Assembly: GCF_030209375.1 (NCBI RefSeq)
Contig: NZ_JARVSC010000001.1
Coordinates: 620,001 to 684,000, forward strand
DNA: 64,000 nt
Origin: Plantibacter sp. ME-Dv--P-122b
Lineage (GTDB): Bacteria; Actinomycetota; Actinomycetes; Actinomycetales; Microbacteriaceae
Reading direction: 5' to 3'
The notes under the pieces were generated by a model. That model saw only the letters and a program-made list of their open reading frames with translations. It made no database searches and was not told where the DNA came from. The position numbers and the translations under genes are program-made. Positions 28,129 through 36,970 of the stretch are shown piece by piece (the first letter of the stretch is position 1; every line of letters begins with the position of its first letter).

Positions 28129-28755
28129 GTGCTGTCACTCGTCGTGCTGATCTCCGGTGGCGGATCCAATCTCCGCGCCCTCCTCGAAGCCTCACGCGAC
28201 GCGGATTTCCCCGCTCGCGTCATCGCCGTCGGCGCCGATCGGGAAGCCGACGGCCTCGCTCATGCCGAGGAGTTCGGCATCCCGTCGTTCACCGTCCCCT
28301 ACTCCTCCTTCGACTCGCGGGCCGAGTGGGGCGTGGCGCTCCTCGAACAGATCCGGGTCTGGAACCCGGACGTGCTCGTCCTCAGCGGCCTCATGCGCCT
28401 CCTGCCACCCGTCGTCGTCGACGCCCTCTCACCGCGCATCATCAACACGCACCCCGCGTACCTCCCCGAGTTCCCGGGAGCGCACGGCGTCCGGGACGCG
28501 CTGGCGGCAGGCGCCGCGCAGACCGGGGCATCGATCATCGTCGTCGACAACGGTGTCGACGCGGGCCCGATCATCTCGCAGGAGCGTGTCCCCGTCCTGC
28601 CCGACGACACGGAGCACAGCCTCCACGAGCGGATCAAGCCGGTGGAGCGTCGACTGCTCGTCCAGGCCGTCCGCGATCTCGCCACCGGAACCATCGACCT
28701 CGAGGCGCTCTCCACGGCGTCCCGCCCGCCAGCAGAAGGAGCACCCCAGTCATGA
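28129..28755 (+). CDS. purN: Phosphoribosylglycinamide formyltransferase
   Basis: A 208-aa enzyme that transfers a formyl group from 10-formyltetrahydrofolate to GAR, the third step of de novo purine synthesis. It begins [17 protein letters not shown]. The catalytic residues are N106 and H108 ([15 protein letters not shown]) and D144 (NGVDAGPI). The length is normal. The start is GTG 28129, fitting a leaderless promoter. The stop overlaps the purH ATG (ATGA), so purN and purH are coupled. Confidence 0.96.
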   Translation: MLSLVVLISGGGSNLRALLEASRDADFPARVIAVGADREADGLAHAEEFGIPSFTVPYSSFDSRAEWGVALLEQIRVWNPDVLVLSGLMRLLPPVVVDALSPRIINTHPAYLPEFPGAHGVRDALAAGAAQTGASIIVVDNGVDAGPIISQERVPVLPDDTEHSLHERIKPVERRLLVQAVRDLATGTIDLEALSTASRPPAEGAPQS

Positions 28756-30359
28756 GCGGTCCCAGCCACGACCACAGCCTCTACCGCGAACGCGACCTCG
28801 TCCCCGTCCGCCGCGCGCTGATCTCGGTCAGCGACAAGACCGGGCTGCTCGAGCTCGCGGGTGCACTCGCGGCAGCGGGCGTCGAGATCGTCTCCACCGG
28901 GTCCACCGCGGCGACCATCCGCGGCGCTGGTCACGCGGTGACCGACGTGTCCGAGGTCACCGGATTCCCCGAGTCGCTCGACGGTCGGGTCAAGACCCTG
29001 CACCCCTCGGTGCACGCCGGACTCCTCGCCGACCTGCGGCTCGAGTCCCACGAAGCCCAGCTCGCCGAGCTCGGCATCGAGCCGTTCCAGCTCGTCGTCG
29101 TGAACCTGTACCCCTTCGTCGAGACGGTCGCGAGCGGTGCCACCGGCGACGACGTCGTCGAGCAGATCGACATCGGTGGTCCGGCGATGGTGCGTGCCTC
29201 GGCGAAGAACCACGCCAACGTCGCGATCGTCGTCTCTCCGGAACGCTACGGGCTGATCACCGAGGCCGTCGCGGCCGGCGGCACCACGCTCGCTCAGCGT
29301 CGCTCGCTCGCCGCGCAGGCCTTCGACCACACCGCCTCCTACGACGCGGCGGTGTCCGCGTGGTTCGCGAGCACGGAGACGACCGAGGCGGAGGCCTTCC
29401 CCAGCACGCTCACCATCACCGGTCGTCGGGAGGCCGTGCTGCGCTACGGCGAGAACTCGCACCAGGCCGCGGCGCTCTACGTCCGTCCGGGCGGTGCCGG
29501 GATCGCCCAGGCGACGCAGTTGCACGGCAAGGAGATGTCGTACAACAACTACGTCGACGCCGACGCCGCGGTCCGTGCGGCCTACGACTTCGCCAACCCC
29601 GCCGTCGCGATCATCAAGCACGCGAACCCGTGCGGCATCGCCTTCGCGAACCCGAAGGCACCCGACCCGATCGCCTCGGCCCACCGTCGTGCGCACGAGT
29701 GCGACCCGGTCTCCGCCTTCGGCGGGGTGATCGCCGCCAACCGCGTCGTGACTCTCGGCATGGCCGAGACGGTCAAGGAGATCTTCACCGAGGTGCTCGT
29801 CGCCCCGGGCTTCGAGGACGCCGCGCTCGAGGTGCTCAAGACGAAGAAGAACCTGCGCCTCCTGCAGCTGCCGGAGGACTTCGTGCGCGAGGACCGCGAG
29901 GTCCGGCAGATCTCCGGTGGCCTGCTCTACCAGGACGCGGACCGCTTCGCCGACGACCCGCAGGACACCGCCAAGGGCTGGACGCTCGTCACGGGCGAAC
30001 CGGCCGACGACGACACCCTGCTCGACCTCATCTTCGCGTGGAAGGCGTGCCGCTCGGTGAAGTCCAACGGCATCCTGCTCGCCAAGGGCAGCGCGAGCGT
30101 GGGCGTCGGCATGGGCCAGGTCAACCGCGTCGACTCCTGCCACCTCGCGGTGAGCCGAGCCGGTGACCGCGCCGCGGGTTCCGTGGCGGCCTCGGACGCC
30201 TTCTTCCCGTTCGCCGACGGTCTGCAGGTCCTGCTCGACGCCGGCGTGCGCGCGGTCGTGCAGCCCGGTGGTTCCGTCCGCGACGAAGAGGTCATCGCTG
30301 CGGCTGAAGCCGCCGGCGTGACCATGTACTTCACGGGGGAGCGTCACTTCTTCCACTAG
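28752..30359 (+). CDS. purH: Bifunctional AICAR formyltransferase/IMP cyclohydrolase
   Basis: A 535-aa enzyme that performs the last two steps to IMP. The N-terminal MGS-fold cyclohydrolase domain (about 20-210) has [26 protein letters not shown] and [18 protein letters not shown]. The formyltransferase domain has [13 protein letters not shown], the catalytic [10 protein letters not shown] motif, [11 protein letters not shown] and the end [10 protein letters not shown], the canonical C-terminus. The ATG at 28752 overlaps purN; an open frame upstream is a shadow of purN. A strong hairpin follows the stop. Confidence 0.97.
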   Translation: MSGPSHDHSLYRERDLVPVRRALISVSDKTGLLELAGALAAAGVEIVSTGSTAATIRGAGHAVTDVSEVTGFPESLDGRVKTLHPSVHAGLLADLRLESHEAQLAELGIEPFQLVVVNLYPFVETVASGATGDDVVEQIDIGGPAMVRASAKNHANVAIVVSPERYGLITEAVAAGGTTLAQRRSLAAQAFDHTASYDAAVSAWFASTETTEAEAFPSTLTITGRREAVLRYGENSHQAAALYVRPGGAGIAQATQLHGKEMSYNNYVDADAAVRAAYDFANPAVAIIKHANPCGIAFANPKAPDPIASAHRRAHECDPVSAFGGVIAANRVVTLGMAETVKEIFTEVLVAPGFEDAALEVLKTKKNLRLLQLPEDFVREDREVRQISGGLLYQDADRFADDPQDTAKGWTLVTGEPADDDTLLDLIFAWKACRSVKSNGILLAKGSASVGVGMGQVNRVDSCHLAVSRAGDRAAGSVAASDAFFPFADGLQVLLDAGVRAVVQPGGSVRDEEVIAAAEAAGVTMYFTGERHFFH

Positions 30360-30410
30360 GCCGCGCCGACAGCCCCTGTGGGGGTTCTGGGCAGGCTCGT
30401 GGCGATCTCC

Positions 30411-30445
30411 CAGCGGCGTCGGGCCTTCGTGGCCCGACGCCGCTG
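30411..30445 (+). terminator. Hairpin terminator after purH
   Basis: A perfect 15-bp stem, 30411-30425 with 30431-30445, and a TTCGT loop. Confidence 0.9.
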
Positions 30446-30456
30446 TGTCGTTGGGC

Positions 30457-30462
30457 TACGGT
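30457..30462 (+). promoter_or_regulatory. -10 box TACGGT of the dimethylargininase gene, leaderless
   Basis: TACGGT ends exactly 6 nt before the ATG at 30469. This spacing is the reason I prefer 30469 over an upstream in-frame TTG at 30445, which lies inside the terminator hairpin. Confidence 0.6.
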
Positions 30463-30468
30463 TGTCGG

Positions 30469-31680
30469 ATGACTGCCACCTGGAGCCGCAAGCTCATCGC
30501 ATCCGCCGCCGCCGCCGTCGCGACCATCGTCGTGGGCTTCCTGGGGGTCATGTTCGTCACGTTCGTCGGCTACCAGTTCGCCGGGACGATCTTCGCCCAG
30601 GCGAGCCCGTACTTCTTCGAGAGCACGATCATCACCTTCGTGCTGCTGCTGATCGTGGGCATCGTCGGCCTCCACCGGTACCGACTCCTCGCCCTGCTCG
30701 GCGGCGCCGCCCTCGCCGTCATCGGAGCGCTCCTCGGACTCATCGTCCAGGTGGCGACGACGGGGCAGCCCATCGACAGCGCCGTGCTCGGCAGCATCGT
30801 CGCGACGCTCATCAGCCTCAACCTCGTCTTCGTGGTCGTCGTGGCGCTCTCCGCGGCCTTCATCGGATACCCGGTGTACTGGATGGTCATCCGCACCCAG
30901 GACACCGTGCTCGATGACGGACGCCGCATCGCCCTCGTGCGCATGCCGGCCTCCAACCTCGCCGAAGGCCTCGTGACGCACCTGGAGCGCACGCCGATCG
31001 ACGCCGAGCTCGCCGACAAGCAGTGGGACGCCTACGTCGCCGCGTTCGACGCCGCCGGCTGGGACACCACCGAGGTCTCCTGGGCCGAGCAGCTCGCGGA
31101 CTCCGTCTTCATCGAGGACGCCGTCATCGTGATCGGCGACGTCGCCGTCGTGACCCGCCCGGGTGCCGAGAGCCGTCGCCCTGAGATCGTCGCAGCCGAG
31201 ACCACCGCCCGTGAGCTCGGCCTCCGGATCCACCGGATCGATGGTGAAGGCACCCTCGAAGGCGGAGACGTCCTCCGGGTCGGCACGACCGTCTACGTCG
31301 GTCGCAGCGGCCGCACCAACGCCGAAGGCGTCCGACAGCTCCGAGCCATCCTCGCGCCGCTCGGGTTCGACGTCGTGGCGGTCCCCTTCACGACGGCGCT
31401 CCACCTGAAGTCCACGGCCACCGCACTCCCGGACGGGACCGTGCTCGTCCACCCCGACCTCGTCGAGGACCCGTCCTTCTTCGGCCGCCACCTCGTCGTG
31501 CCCGAGCGTGAGGGCGTCGCGGTCGTCGAACTCGCTGACGACACCGTGCTCATCTCCGCGGCCGCTCCCAAGACGGCTGCGCTGCTCGAAGACCGCGGCT
31601 ACACCGTCGTCCAGGTGGACATCAGCGAGTTCGAGAAGCTCGAGGGCTGCGTGACCTGCCTGTCCGTGCGGGTCAGCTGA
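30469..31680 (+). CDS. Dimethylargininase-type amidinotransferase with N-terminal membrane domain
   Basis: A 403-aa fusion. Residues 1-141 contain four hydrophobic helices (about 10-38, 50-70, 74-97, 108-140). Residues 145-403 are a DDAH-type guanidino hydrolase: RMPASNLAEGLVTHLERTPID, the acidic pair D211 and E216 (DSVFIEDAVIV), VVTRPGAESRRPE, LEGGDVLRVG, His312 (LHLKSTAT) and nucleophile Cys397 (GCVTCLSV). DDAH converts methylated arginines to citrulline and methylamines. Standard DDAH is a soluble protein of about 255 aa, so the membrane-anchored form is notable. Arginine deiminase-like activity on other guanidino compounds is possible. No arginine-metabolism genes are adjacent. Confidence 0.85.
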   Translation: MTATWSRKLIASAAAAVATIVVGFLGVMFVTFVGYQFAGTIFAQASPYFFESTIITFVLLLIVGIVGLHRYRLLALLGGAALAVIGALLGLIVQVATTGQPIDSAVLGSIVATLISLNLVFVVVVALSAAFIGYPVYWMVIRTQDTVLDDGRRIALVRMPASNLAEGLVTHLERTPIDAELADKQWDAYVAAFDAAGWDTTEVSWAEQLADSVFIEDAVIVIGDVAVVTRPGAESRRPEIVAAETTARELGLRIHRIDGEGTLEGGDVLRVGTTVYVGRSGRTNAEGVRQLRAILAPLGFDVVAVPFTTALHLKSTATALPDGTVLVHPDLVEDPSFFGRHLVVPEREGVAVVELADDTVLISAAAPKTAALLEDRGYTVVQVDISEFEKLEGCVTCLSVRVS

Positions 31681-31687
31681 GCCGATC

Positions 31688-32083
31688 GTGGAGCAGCAGG
31701 CTGGAGCGCGCGGCGGTCGGGATCTGAACCGGAGGACCGTCGCGCAGCGACTGGACATCCCGCTCGAGATGGCCAGACACCACGGGATCCCGCCGTTCTG
31801 GTCGGCGGAGCAGTTGGCGGCGTTCCTGGCCGACCCGCCCGCCTGGTACGTGCAGTCCCGCGCGAATCGGACCGGGAAGCGGCCGGTCTGGGTCGAATTG
31901 ACGTGCACGATCTGCGGCACGAGCGAGACGCTCCGCCCGAAGAAGTGGTGGCCGGAGTTCTCGATGGTGAGCTGCTCCTGGCACGGCGCCGACGAGCTGC
32001 CGCCGGTGCCCGAGGGAGCGCGTCGGCGCGAGGTCGACGGCATCGGCGCCTTCGTGGGCATCGTCGACGAACCGACCTCCTGA
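31688..32083 (+). CDS. Hypothetical protein with a CxxC...CxxH zinc-knuckle-like motif
   Basis: A 131-aa soluble protein, not assigned to a named family. The N-terminal part (about 12-58) looks helical with aromatic residues (LEMARHHGIPPFWSAEQLAAFLADPPAWYV). The C-terminal part has C73-x2-C76 and C96-x2-H99, a plausible single zinc site, with two Trp between them. It starts at GTG 31688, 7 bp after the dimethylargininase stop, so it is probably co-transcribed with it. The function is unknown. Confidence 0.65.
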   Translation: MEQQAGARGGRDLNRRTVAQRLDIPLEMARHHGIPPFWSAEQLAAFLADPPAWYVQSRANRTGKRPVWVELTCTICGTSETLRPKKWWPEFSMVSCSWHGADELPPVPEGARRREVDGIGAFVGIVDEPTS

Positions 32084-32126
32084 CGACGAGCCGGGCCGAT
32101 CCGGTGCGTGCAACCGCATGGATCCC

Positions 32127-32156
32127 TTGCGGCCTGTCGACCGACTCCCATAGTCT
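32127..32156 (+). promoter_or_regulatory. Promoter of the exporter operon (TTGCGG - 18 nt - TAGTCT)
   Basis: A -35-like TTGCGG (32127-32132) and a -10 TAGTCT (32151-32156) lie 18 nt apart. The start of transcription would be near 32163, giving a leader of almost 390 nt before the exporter gene. This contrasts with the leaderless style of most genes here. Confidence 0.5.
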
Positions 32157-32263
32157 GGTCTGCTGCGCCGAACCTCGTTCACCGTGATCGGTCGCCGCCC
32201 GCGTTCGAGTGCGACCTGTGCACCCGGCCCGCGGCTGTCGCCCCACAGGATGAGGAGGATGCC

Positions 32264-32395
32264 ATGACGCTCTCGAACCACACCGCGCTCGCGCCGACGG
32301 TCGATCGTGCCCGCTCCGCCTCGAGCCGCCGCCCGGTGGCCGTCCCGGCGCCAGCCGGACCCGCCGCCGCAGCGGACGCCGACGCAGCCCACTAG
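32264..32395 (+). CDS. Possible 43-aa leader ORF upstream of the ABC exporter
   Basis: A 43-codon ORF starting at ATG 32264 with a strong GAGGAGGAT ribosome site 5-9 nt upstream. The product starts MTLSNHTALAPTVDRARSAS and ends in an Ala/Pro-rich stretch (VAVPAPAGPAAAADADAAH) with no membrane segment or known domain. Its position between a credible promoter and the exporter start, followed by two hairpins, fits a regulatory leader peptide. It could also be a non-functional ORF; codon choice alone does not decide. Confidence 0.45.
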   Translation: MTLSNHTALAPTVDRARSASSRRPVAVPAPAGPAAAADADAAH

Positions 32396-32503
32396 CGTCG
32401 GGCAGTCCACCTCACCATCCGTCCGGCTTCGTCCGGACCCGTCACCGGATGCTGCGACCGCGCACAGCGACCTCGCCGTCCGGCAGCTCCACGACCATCA
32501 TTC

Positions 32504-32527
32504 CGTCGGTGATCGACGTCACCGACG
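32504..32527 (+). promoter_or_regulatory. Hairpin or operator just upstream of the exporter start
   Basis: CGTCGGTGA (32504-32512) and TCACCGACG (32519-32527) are perfect 9-bp inverted repeats with a 6-nt spacer, placed about 8 nt before the AAGGAA ribosome site of the exporter gene (ATG 32549). A second hairpin, GTCCGG/CCGGAC, lies near 32420-32437. It is either a repressor operator or an RNA structure controlling ribosome access. Confidence 0.5.
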
Positions 32528-32548
32528 CTCTCGCAAGGAATCCCCGCA

Positions 32549-34381
32549 ATGACTCCGCTCGGCGATGAACGCCGTCCTGTCCAAACGCGCCAGAGCACCT
32601 TCCGTGCCCTGATGCGGATCTACCCGTTCGCGAAGACGGCCATGCCGCGGATCGTGCTCGGCATGGTCGCCGCGCTCGTCGCCGGCCTGGTGGCGCTCGC
32701 GATCCCGCTCGTGCTGCAGGCCCTCGTCGACGGTCCGCTCTCGACCGGCGACTCCTCGCAGATCTGGCCGGCGGTCCTCGTGGTCCTCGCGCTCGGTGTC
32801 CTCGAGGCGGTCATGATCGCGCTGCGCCGTTGGTTCGTCCTGACCCCCGGGACGCATGTCGAGGCGCGGATGCGCAACGCGTTGTTCGCCAAGCTGCAGG
32901 ACCTCCCCGTGACCTTCCACGACCGGTGGCAGAGCGGGCAGCTGCTCTCGCGCGCCGTCAGCGACCTCGGACTCATCCGCCGGTGGATCTCGTTCGGCTT
33001 CGTGCTCCTGATCGTCAACGGCGTCACGATCGTCATCGGTGCGGTCATCCTGTTCACCTGGAACTGGCTGCTCGGGCTCATCTTCATCGCGCTCGCCATC
33101 CCCGTGTGGGTGTTCGGGTTCACCTTCGAGGGGCGGTACTCGGTGATCGCCCGGCGCAGTCAGGACCAAGCGGGTGACCTGGCGACCGCCGTCGAGGAGT
33201 CTGTCCACGGCATCCGTGTGCTCAAGGCGTTCGGTCGAGGCAAGCACGCCTTGCGGAGCTTCGCGTCGCGCGCCGAGGACCTGCGGGGGACCGAGATCGA
33301 GAAGGCGAAGGCCATCGCCGGGATCTGGTTCTGGCTCGTCCTGCTGCCGGACGTCGCCTTCGCGCTCTGCCTGTTGGCCGGCGTCTGGCTCGCGTCGATC
33401 GGTGAACTCACCGTCGGTCAGCTGTTCGCCTTCTTCGCGACGGCCACGATCCTCCGGTTCCCGATCGAGTCGATCGGCTTCCTGCTCGCGATGACCTTCG
33501 ACACCCGGACGGCGACGGACCGGTATTTCGAGGTCATCGACTCGGTCAACACGATCACCGACCCCGAGCACCCCGAGCGCATCCGTGAACCGCGCGGTGA
33601 GCTCGTGTTCGAGGATGTGCACTTCCGCTACCAGGACGCACCCGACCGCTACGCGGACGTGGTGAACGGCGTCGACCTGCGGCTCGAGCCGGGGGAGACC
33701 ATGGCGCTCGTCGGTCTGACCGGCTCCGGGAAGTCGACCATCACGGCACTGACCACCCGCCTGTACGACGTCACGGGTGGGCGCATCCTGCTCGACGGGG
33801 TCGACATCCGGGCGCTCACCCGCGAGGACCTGCGCCGGCACATCGCGATGGCCTTCGAGGATGCGACCCTCTTCTCGGCGAGCGTCAAGGAGAACGTCCT
33901 CCTCGGGCGGGACGACATCGACCTCGACTCCGCGGAGGCCGATCGGATCCTGCGCGAGGCACTCGACATCGCCCAGGCCGGGTTCGTCGACGAACTGCCG
34001 AACGGCGTGGAGACGATGGTCGGCGAAGAGGGGCTCAGCCTGTCCGGCGGGCAGCGTCAGCGGCTCGCCCTCGCCCGGGCAGTGGCCGCCCGGCCGGAGG
34101 TGCTGGTGCTGGACGACCCGTTGTCGGCGCTCGACGTCGACACCGAGGCGCTCGTCGAGGCGGCGCTCCGCCGGGTGCTCGCCTCGACCACGGCCCTGAT
34201 CGTCGCGCACCGACCGAGCACCGTCACCCTCGCCGACCGCGTCGCCCTCCTGGAGGACGGTCGCATCACCGCGGTGGGTCGCCATACCGAGCTGTTGCAG
34301 CACAACGCCCATTACCGCTACGTGATCTCGAGTCTGGAAGACGACGAACGAGAGTCCAACCGCCAGGAGGTGAACCTGTGA
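32549..34381 (+). CDS. ABC exporter subunit 1 (membrane domain + ATPase, degenerate catalytic site)
   Basis: A 610-aa half-transporter of the multidrug/lipid exporter type. Six hydrophobic segments (about 30-300) are followed by an ATPase with Walker [10 protein letters not shown] (near 388-396), signature [14 protein letters not shown], Walker [13 protein letters not shown] and H-loop AHRPST. The Walker B catalytic Glu is replaced by Asp (DDP), typical of the degenerate half of heterodimeric exporters such as TM287/288. Its stop overlaps the GTG of the second subunit (GTGA). The transported substrate is unknown. The long leader with a small ORF suggests post-transcriptional control. Confidence 0.93.
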   Translation: MTPLGDERRPVQTRQSTFRALMRIYPFAKTAMPRIVLGMVAALVAGLVALAIPLVLQALVDGPLSTGDSSQIWPAVLVVLALGVLEAVMIALRRWFVLTPGTHVEARMRNALFAKLQDLPVTFHDRWQSGQLLSRAVSDLGLIRRWISFGFVLLIVNGVTIVIGAVILFTWNWLLGLIFIALAIPVWVFGFTFEGRYSVIARRSQDQAGDLATAVEESVHGIRVLKAFGRGKHALRSFASRAEDLRGTEIEKAKAIAGIWFWLVLLPDVAFALCLLAGVWLASIGELTVGQLFAFFATATILRFPIESIGFLLAMTFDTRTATDRYFEVIDSVNTITDPEHPERIREPRGELVFEDVHFRYQDAPDRYADVVNGVDLRLEPGETMALVGLTGSGKSTITALTTRLYDVTGGRILLDGVDIRALTREDLRRHIAMAFEDATLFSASVKENVLLGRDDIDLDSAEADRILREALDIAQAGFVDELPNGVETMVGEEGLSLSGGQRQRLALARAVAARPEVLVLDDPLSALDVDTEALVEAALRRVLASTTALIVAHRPSTVTLADRVALLEDGRITAVGRHTELLQHNAHYRYVISSLEDDERESNRQEVNL

Positions 34382-36198
34382 CCCCGCCGACGACCGTCCA
34401 CGGAGTGGAGGGTGAGGAGCGCGACGACCTCACCCGCGACGAGTCCGCGCAGATCCGACGCCGTTCACTGCGACTGCTCGGATCGCTGCTCGCGCCCCTG
34501 CGGCTGCGCGTGATCGCCGCCATGACCATCGTCGTGGTGTCGACCGCCGCCCAGGTCGCCGGGCCCGCGTTGATCGCCCTCGGCATCGACCGCGCCCTCC
34601 CGGCCGTCCTGGAACGCGCCGACTGGATGCCGGCCTTCCTCGTGGTCGGCGCGTACCTGCTGACGGGTGCCGCCGGAGCGACGCTCATCTCCTGGTACAC
34701 CGTGCTCGCCGCACGGATCAGCCAGGCGATCCTGATCGACCTCCGGAAGCGCGTGTTCCTGCAGACGCAGCGGCTCAGTCTCGACTTCCATGAGAGCTAC
34801 ACCTCGGGTCGCATCATCTCCAGGCAGACGAGCGATCTCGACTCCATCCGCGAGCTGCTCGATTCGGGCATCAACCAGCTCGTGTCCGGCGTGCTGTACA
34901 TGGGGTTCACCGCCGCGGCCCTCGTCCTCGTGGACTGGGTCAGCGGTCTCGTGCTGCTCGGCTCGCTCATCCCACTGTTCGTGCTCACCCGCTGGTTCCA
35001 GCTCCGCTCGCAGCGGATGTTCCGCGAGTCGCGGGTCCGGTCGGCGAAGCTCATCGTGTTCTTCGTGGAGGCGATGACCGGTATCCGTGCCGTGAAGGCC
35101 TTCCGGAAGGAGCGGCGGAACGAGCGCGCGTTCGGTGAGCTCGTGGAGCAGTACCGCGACACCAACGCCCGGGTCATCCAGCTGTTCGGAGTGTTCGATC
35201 CGGGCCTGGTCTTCATCGGCAACGTCTCCGTCGCGGTGGTGCTCCTCATCGGCGGGTTCCGGGTCGCCGACGGCCAGCTCGCGATCGGCGCGCTGCTCGC
35301 GGCGCTCCTCTACACGCGTCGGTTCTTCGACCCGATGGAGGAGATGGCGATGTTCTACAACTCCTACCAGTCGGCCGCTGCGGCGCTCGAGAAGATCTCC
35401 GGCGTGCTCGAGGAGCGTCCCGGGGTGCCCGATCCCGTCGCGCCGGTCGACCTGTGGACGTCGCAGGGACGCATCACCTTCGACGATGTGACGTTCGCGT
35501 ACGCCGCCGATCGGGTGGTGCTCCCGAAGTTCGACCTCGAGATCCCCGCGGGCCAGACCATCGCGCTCGTCGGCACGACCGGTGCGGGCAAGTCGACGCT
35601 CGCGAAGCTCATCAGTCGGTTCTACGACCCGACCGATGGCGCGGTGCGCCTCGACGGCATCGACCTGCGCGACCTGCACCCGAAGGACCTCCGTCGGGCG
35701 ATCGTCATGGTGACGCAGGAGGCCTATCTGTTCTCCGGTTCGGTCGCCGACAACATCGCGTTGGGGAAGCCCGACGCGACGATCGAGGAGATCACGTCCG
35801 CCGCGAAGGCCGTCGGCGCGCACACGTTCATCGAGGCGTTGCCGAACGGCTACGACACCGACGTGAACAAGCGCGGTGGTCGGGTCTCGGCGGGCCAGCG
35901 GCAGCTCCTGTCGTTCGCACGGGCGTTCCTCGCGGATCCGGCCGTCCTGATCCTCGACGAAGCGACCGCCTCGCTCGACATCCCGAGTGAGCGACTCGTC
36001 CAGGAGGCGTTGCAGACCCTGCTCGCGGACCGCACCGCGATCATCATCGCGCACCGGCTGTCGACCGTCGCGATCGCCGACCGGGTGCTCGTGATGGAGC
36101 ACGGCCGGGTGATCGAGGACGGCGCGCCCGCGGAGCTCATCGGCGGGACGGGACGGTTCGCCGCGATGCACGCGGCCTGGCGGTCGTCGGTCGGCTGA
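34378..36198 (+). CDS. ABC exporter subunit 2 (membrane domain + ATPase, catalytic Glu present)
   Basis: A 606-aa half-transporter, partner of the preceding gene. Six membrane helices (about 40-330) precede an ATPase with Walker [10 protein letters not shown], Walker [13 protein letters not shown] (catalytic Glu present) and H-loop AHRLST. Its signature is VSAGQRQ rather than LSGGQ. Together with the Asp in subunit 1 this predicts one active and one degenerate ATP site in the heterodimer, as known for this exporter class. The start is GTG 34378, translationally coupled. A strong terminator follows. A two-component system is encoded next, but with its own promoter. Confidence 0.93.
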   Translation: MTPPTTVHGVEGEERDDLTRDESAQIRRRSLRLLGSLLAPLRLRVIAAMTIVVVSTAAQVAGPALIALGIDRALPAVLERADWMPAFLVVGAYLLTGAAGATLISWYTVLAARISQAILIDLRKRVFLQTQRLSLDFHESYTSGRIISRQTSDLDSIRELLDSGINQLVSGVLYMGFTAAALVLVDWVSGLVLLGSLIPLFVLTRWFQLRSQRMFRESRVRSAKLIVFFVEAMTGIRAVKAFRKERRNERAFGELVEQYRDTNARVIQLFGVFDPGLVFIGNVSVAVVLLIGGFRVADGQLAIGALLAALLYTRRFFDPMEEMAMFYNSYQSAAAALEKISGVLEERPGVPDPVAPVDLWTSQGRITFDDVTFAYAADRVVLPKFDLEIPAGQTIALVGTTGAGKSTLAKLISRFYDPTDGAVRLDGIDLRDLHPKDLRRAIVMVTQEAYLFSGSVADNIALGKPDATIEEITSAAKAVGAHTFIEALPNGYDTDVNKRGGRVSAGQRQLLSFARAFLADPAVLILDEATASLDIPSERLVQEALQTLLADRTAIIIAHRLSTVAIADRVLVMEHGRVIEDGAPAELIGGTGRFAAMHAAWRSSVG

Positions 36199-36218
36199 CC
36201 CGCACCGCGCAGGCGTGT

Positions 36219-36253
36219 CCACGGGGTCCTCCGGTGACGGAGCGACCCCGTGG
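36219..36253 (+). terminator. Long hairpin terminator after the ABC exporter
   Basis: CCACGGGGTC (36219-36228) pairs with GACCCCGTGG (36244-36253); an inner CTCCG/CGGAG stem closes on a GTGA loop. There is one unpaired C. Confidence 0.9.
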
Positions 36254-36280
36254 GCACTACACCTCGTCACGTCGACCTGC

Positions 36281-36286
36281 CACAAT
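36281..36286 (+). promoter_or_regulatory. -10-like box CACAAT of the response regulator gene, leaderless
   Basis: CACAAT ends exactly 6 nt before the ATG at 36293, the same spacing as the TANNNT boxes at other genes, though the first base differs. Confidence 0.4.
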
Positions 36287-36292
36287 GAGCGG

Positions 36293-36970
36293 ATGACCAG
36301 TCTGGAACCGCGTTCACTGCGTGTCGCCGTCGCGGATGACGCGGTGCTCCTCCGTGAGGGTGTCGCGCAGATCCTCAAGGCGGGTGGTCACGACGTGGTC
36401 GGCTCGTTCGGCTCGGCGGTCGACCTGGTCGATCGCATCGACGCCGGGCTGCAGCTCGACGCCGTCGTGCTCGACATCCGGATGCCTCCCACCCACACCG
36501 ACGAGGGCATCGTCGCTCTCGAGCAGTTGCGGGCGTCGGGCTTCGTCGCCGGGGTGCTGTTGCTGAGCACGTACGCCGTGCCCTCCTACGCGGTCCGCGC
36601 GCTCGGCTCAGGCGGTGGCACCGGCTACCTGCTGAAGGACCGCGTCGCCGACTCCGGAACGCTCGTCGACGCCGTGGAGCGCGTGGCGGCAGGTGAGTCC
36701 GTCGTGGATCCCGAGGTCGTCTCCCTCCTCGTCGCGGAACGGACCCGGTCCGACGGGCTGGACCACCTCACGGAGCGCGAACGCGAAGTCCTCACGCTCA
36801 TGGCCGAGGGGCGGTCGAACTCGGGCATCGCGAAAGCGCTCGTCGTCAGCCTGAAGACGGTCGAAGCACACATCAGCCGCATCCTGGCCAAGCTCGGACT
36901 CGAGGACTCACCGGCGGACCACCGCCGTGTCCTCGCGGTCGTGCGGTGGCTGGAACACACGGATGGCTGA
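36293..36970 (+). CDS. LuxR/NarL-family response regulator
   Basis: A 225-aa regulator. The receiver domain (about 9-125) has the acidic pair D15/D16 and the phosphoacceptor D61 (VVLDIRMPP), with the KD motif in YLLKDRV. The C-terminal LuxR-type HTH (about 160-220) is LTEREREVLTLMAEGRSNSG with KTVEAHISRILAKL. I chose the ATG at 36293, where the receiver fold begins and the promoter spacing fits. The stop overlaps the histidine kinase start by 8 bp, so the two are coupled. Targets are unknown; the adjacent ABC exporter is a reasonable candidate. Confidence 0.93.
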   Translation: MTSLEPRSLRVAVADDAVLLREGVAQILKAGGHDVVGSFGSAVDLVDRIDAGLQLDAVVLDIRMPPTHTDEGIVALEQLRASGFVAGVLLLSTYAVPSYAVRALGSGGGTGYLLKDRVADSGTLVDAVERVAAGESVVDPEVVSLLVAERTRSDGLDHLTEREREVLTLMAEGRSNSGIAKALVVSLKTVEAHISRILAKLGLEDSPADHRRVLAVVRWLEHTDG

